Origin: an uncultured Limosilactobacillus sp.
GTDB lineage: Bacteria > Bacillota > Bacilli > Lactobacillales > Lactobacillaceae
Direction: 5' to 3'
Assembly: GCA_944326735.1 (NCBI GenBank)
Contig: CALVFC010000064.1
Coordinates: 1-7,764, forward strand
Length of the DNA: 7,764 nucleotides
The position numbers and the translations under genes are program-made. Each line of letters starts with the position of its first letter. The first letter of the stretch is position 1. The notes under the pieces were generated by a model that was not told the DNA's origin, ran no database searches, and saw nothing but the letters and a program-made list of their open reading frames with translations. Below, piece after piece: positions 6,746 through 7,764 of the stretch.

Positions 6746-6762
6746 GTTAGTTTACATAATAT
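6746..6762 (-). repeat. 17-bp direct repeat, copy A (XerD-arm-like)
   Basis: The plus strand reads GTTAGTTTACATAATAT; the minus strand contains TTATGTAAACT (6759-6749). It abuts the HAD stop codon and lies 12 nt before the metalloprotease start. It is identical to 7671-7687. TTATGTAAACT equals the XerD-binding arm of the B. subtilis dif site as I remember it. The six bases before it (TAAATA) match the dif spacer TATATA at five of six positions. The XerC-arm position matches at only about 4 of 11. Confidence 0.85.
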
Positions 6763-7584
6763 TTAATTTAAATACATATCTTCGATTTCTTGTAATAAGC
6801 CATCATGGTTATTATCGAAGCGCGTAATTCTTTGGGCCACCTTTTTCAAGTCGGGTGTAGCGTTCAGCATAGCAACTCCCGTTCCAACTTCCTTGATCAT
6901 TTCAAGATCATTGCTACTATCACCAAACGCAGTCACGTTATCCAGTGACTGGTGATAATAACGACTAATTAATTGAGTCAGGCCCCGGGCCTTGTTTACG
7001 TTGGCTGGTAAGATATCGATTCCATAAGCCCCGCTGTACGTTGCCTTAACCTGACCGTCAAACTGCTGATTAATCTCGTCAGCAACTGCTAGAACACGGT
7101 CAAGCGCTGGACGTTGCTTAAACCAGTTAATATTAAGATTATAGACTGGCTCATCGATTTCAGATAAGGATGTAAAGTAATCGTGATGGGGGTAAAAAGG
7201 TACTGGAACATCACGAAAACGGTCAGCAATGTGAGTGGCTGTTGCACCAGATAGTGAGAGTAAATCCGGGTCTAGCTGATGGTCATTAATAAAGGACAAT
7301 AATCGCTGAAGGATGGCTTTTTGGTGGACTGCTGCAATGACCGTTTGACCATTGACAATAATGCGACCACCATTCTCAGCAACAAAGGTATCAACTGCTG
7401 GTGATTCCCGAAAAATGTGCTGAACAGCATCGTAACTATTGCCGGTTGCGACAATCAATTGAATCTTTTTATCTGCCAATGCTTGGATATCACGGTTGAA
7501 ACGTTCGACGTTATAATGATCATGGTCATCATATAAAGTCCCATCAATGTCAATCGCAATGAAGTGTTGCGGTGCCGTCAGCAT
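6763..7584 (-). CDS. Cof-type HAD-IIB family phosphatase
   Basis: A cytoplasmic magnesium-dependent phosphatase of the haloacid dehalogenase superfamily, 273 residues, the normal size for Cof/YidA-like members, which dephosphorylate sugar phosphates, nucleotides or cofactors. All four HAD motifs are visible. Motif I is DIDGT (nucleophile D12, acid/base D14), motif II is VATGN (T47), motif III is K198 in NKARG, and motif IV is GDSSND (D222, D226). The C2B cap lies between motifs II and III, about residues 80-190. Motif II has ATGN instead of the commoner ATGR. The start at 7584 is supported by AAGGA (7598-7594) at 9-nt spacing, and TATAAT lies further upstream. The gene with its leader is bracketed by two identical 17-bp direct repeats; its stop codon abuts one of them. 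The metalloprotease follows 28 nt downstream without a terminator. Substrate not predictable from sequence. Confidence 0.93.
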   Translation of the reverse strand: MLTAPQHFIAIDIDGTLYDDHDHYNVERFNRDIQALADKKIQLIVATGNSYDAVQHIFRESPAVDTFVAENGGRIIVNGQTVIAAVHQKAILQRLLSFINDHQLDPDLLSLSGATATHIADRFRDVPVPFYPHHDYFTSLSEIDEPVYNLNINWFKQRPALDRVLAVADEINQQFDGQVKATYSGAYGIDILPANVNKARGLTQLISRYYHQSLDNVTAFGDSSNDLEMIKEVGTGVAMLNATPDLKKVAQRITRFDNNHDGLLQEIEDMYLN

Positions 7585-7621
7585 GCTGTCACGTCCTTAT
7601 CATAGTTATTAACGCTTTTCT

Positions 7622-7627
7622 ATTATA
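7622..7627 (-). promoter_or_regulatory. Candidate -10 box of the HAD gene
   Basis: The minus strand reads a perfect TATAAT, about 37 nt upstream of the ATG at 7584. The -35 region is weak (TGGCTT at a 16-nt spacer). It is the best promoter candidate for the HAD gene and possibly for the downstream metalloprotease. The rest of the 7585-7670 leader shows no riboswitch-like structure that I can support. Confidence 0.55.
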
Positions 7628-7670
7628 CTTTACTCACTAAATAAAGCCACTCTTATGATTTGACCATCAG

Positions 7671-7687
7671 GTTAGTTTACATAATAT
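7671..7687 (-). repeat. 17-bp direct repeat, copy B (XerD-arm-like)
   Basis: Identical to the copy at 6746-6762 and in the same orientation, 925 bp apart. The minus strand carries TTATGTAAACT at 7684-7674. The sequence on the XerC side (positions 7691-7701) does not resemble a dif arm, so this copy is at best a half-site. It lies 87 nt upstream of the HAD start and 24 nt from the terminal hairpin. Confidence 0.85.
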
Positions 7688-7711
7688 CCTGAATTATTCA
7701 CCAGAAACTCC

Positions 7712-7756
7712 AAAATCCCCATCAAACACATGATTCAAGTGCTTGATGGGGATTTT
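7712..7756. terminator. Strong hairpin terminator at the right edge
   Basis: AAAATCCCCATCAA (7712-7725) pairs perfectly over 14 bp with TTGATGGGGATTTT (7743-7756). One mismatch and three more pairs (CAC/GTG) follow, around a 9-nt loop. T-rich tracts lie on both outer sides. No plus-strand gene precedes it, so it most likely ends a minus-strand gene beyond the right edge, or is bidirectional between convergent units. It would insulate the HAD transcription unit from upstream read-through. Confidence 0.85.
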
Positions 7757-7764
7757 GCGTTTTC

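Noticed and set aside
6749..6776. Chromosomal dif site for dimer resolution
   Set aside because: The XerD arm and most of the spacer match the dif pattern, but the XerC arm matches only about 4 of 11 positions and a second copy lies 925 bp away; a unique chromosomal dif should have both arms. Kept only as a half-site-like repeat.
1..7764. CRISPR array, tRNA, rRNA, riboswitch or insertion sequence
   Set aside because: No spaced multi-copy repeats, cloverleaf sequences, conserved riboswitch cores or transposase-like frames were found on reading both strands.

Overview
The window reads as a chromosomal segment of a Lactobacillaceae bacterium, most likely a Limosilactobacillus-type species. The grounds are a gene order sufC-sufD-sufS-sufU-sufB-sufT, a Lactobacillus-type nucleoside 2-deoxyribosyltransferase very close to the well-studied L. 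leichmannii enzyme as I recall it, strong AGGAGG-type ribosome binding sites, and roughly balanced base composition by eye. The species call is inference; family-level placement is firmer.

Positions 1-5232 (+ strand) hold one tightly packed iron-sulfur cluster assembly operon. It comprises SufC (5' end cut off by the window edge), SufD, the cysteine desulfurase SufS, the sulfur-relay protein SufU, SufB, and a small MIP18/DUF59 protein of the SufT type. The junctions are 9-11 nt gaps or 8-14 nt overlaps, so translational coupling is likely. SufS removes sulfur from cysteine, SufU carries it to the SufBC2D scaffold, SufC powers the scaffold with ATP, and SufT probably helps cluster maturation or transfer. 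The catalytic and ligand residues that I checked are present, and I see no frameshift. The operon ends in a hairpin at 5233-5274.

Positions 5233-5537 (305 nt) have no conventional gene. They contain the shared hairpin, a 43-residue single-pass membrane microprotein on the minus strand (5273-5404) with a good ribosome binding site, and candidate divergent promoters. The plus-strand promoter leads to ntd (5538-6014), a nucleoside salvage enzyme, followed by a terminator at 6020-6058.

The right part is on the minus strand. A Cof-type HAD phosphatase (6763-7584) is followed after 28 nt by a secreted matrixin-like zinc metalloprotease (6051-6734), probably co-transcribed. The HAD gene with its leader is bracketed by two perfect 17-bp direct repeats (6746-6762 and 7671-7687). 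These contain a sequence matching the XerD-binding arm of Firmicute dif sites as I remember them. A very strong hairpin terminator (7712-7756) closes the window and probably belongs to a minus-strand gene beyond the right edge.

Most of the window is ordinary conserved housekeeping sequence. The two items most worth a second look are the repeat-bracketed HAD unit and the 43-residue membrane ORF.
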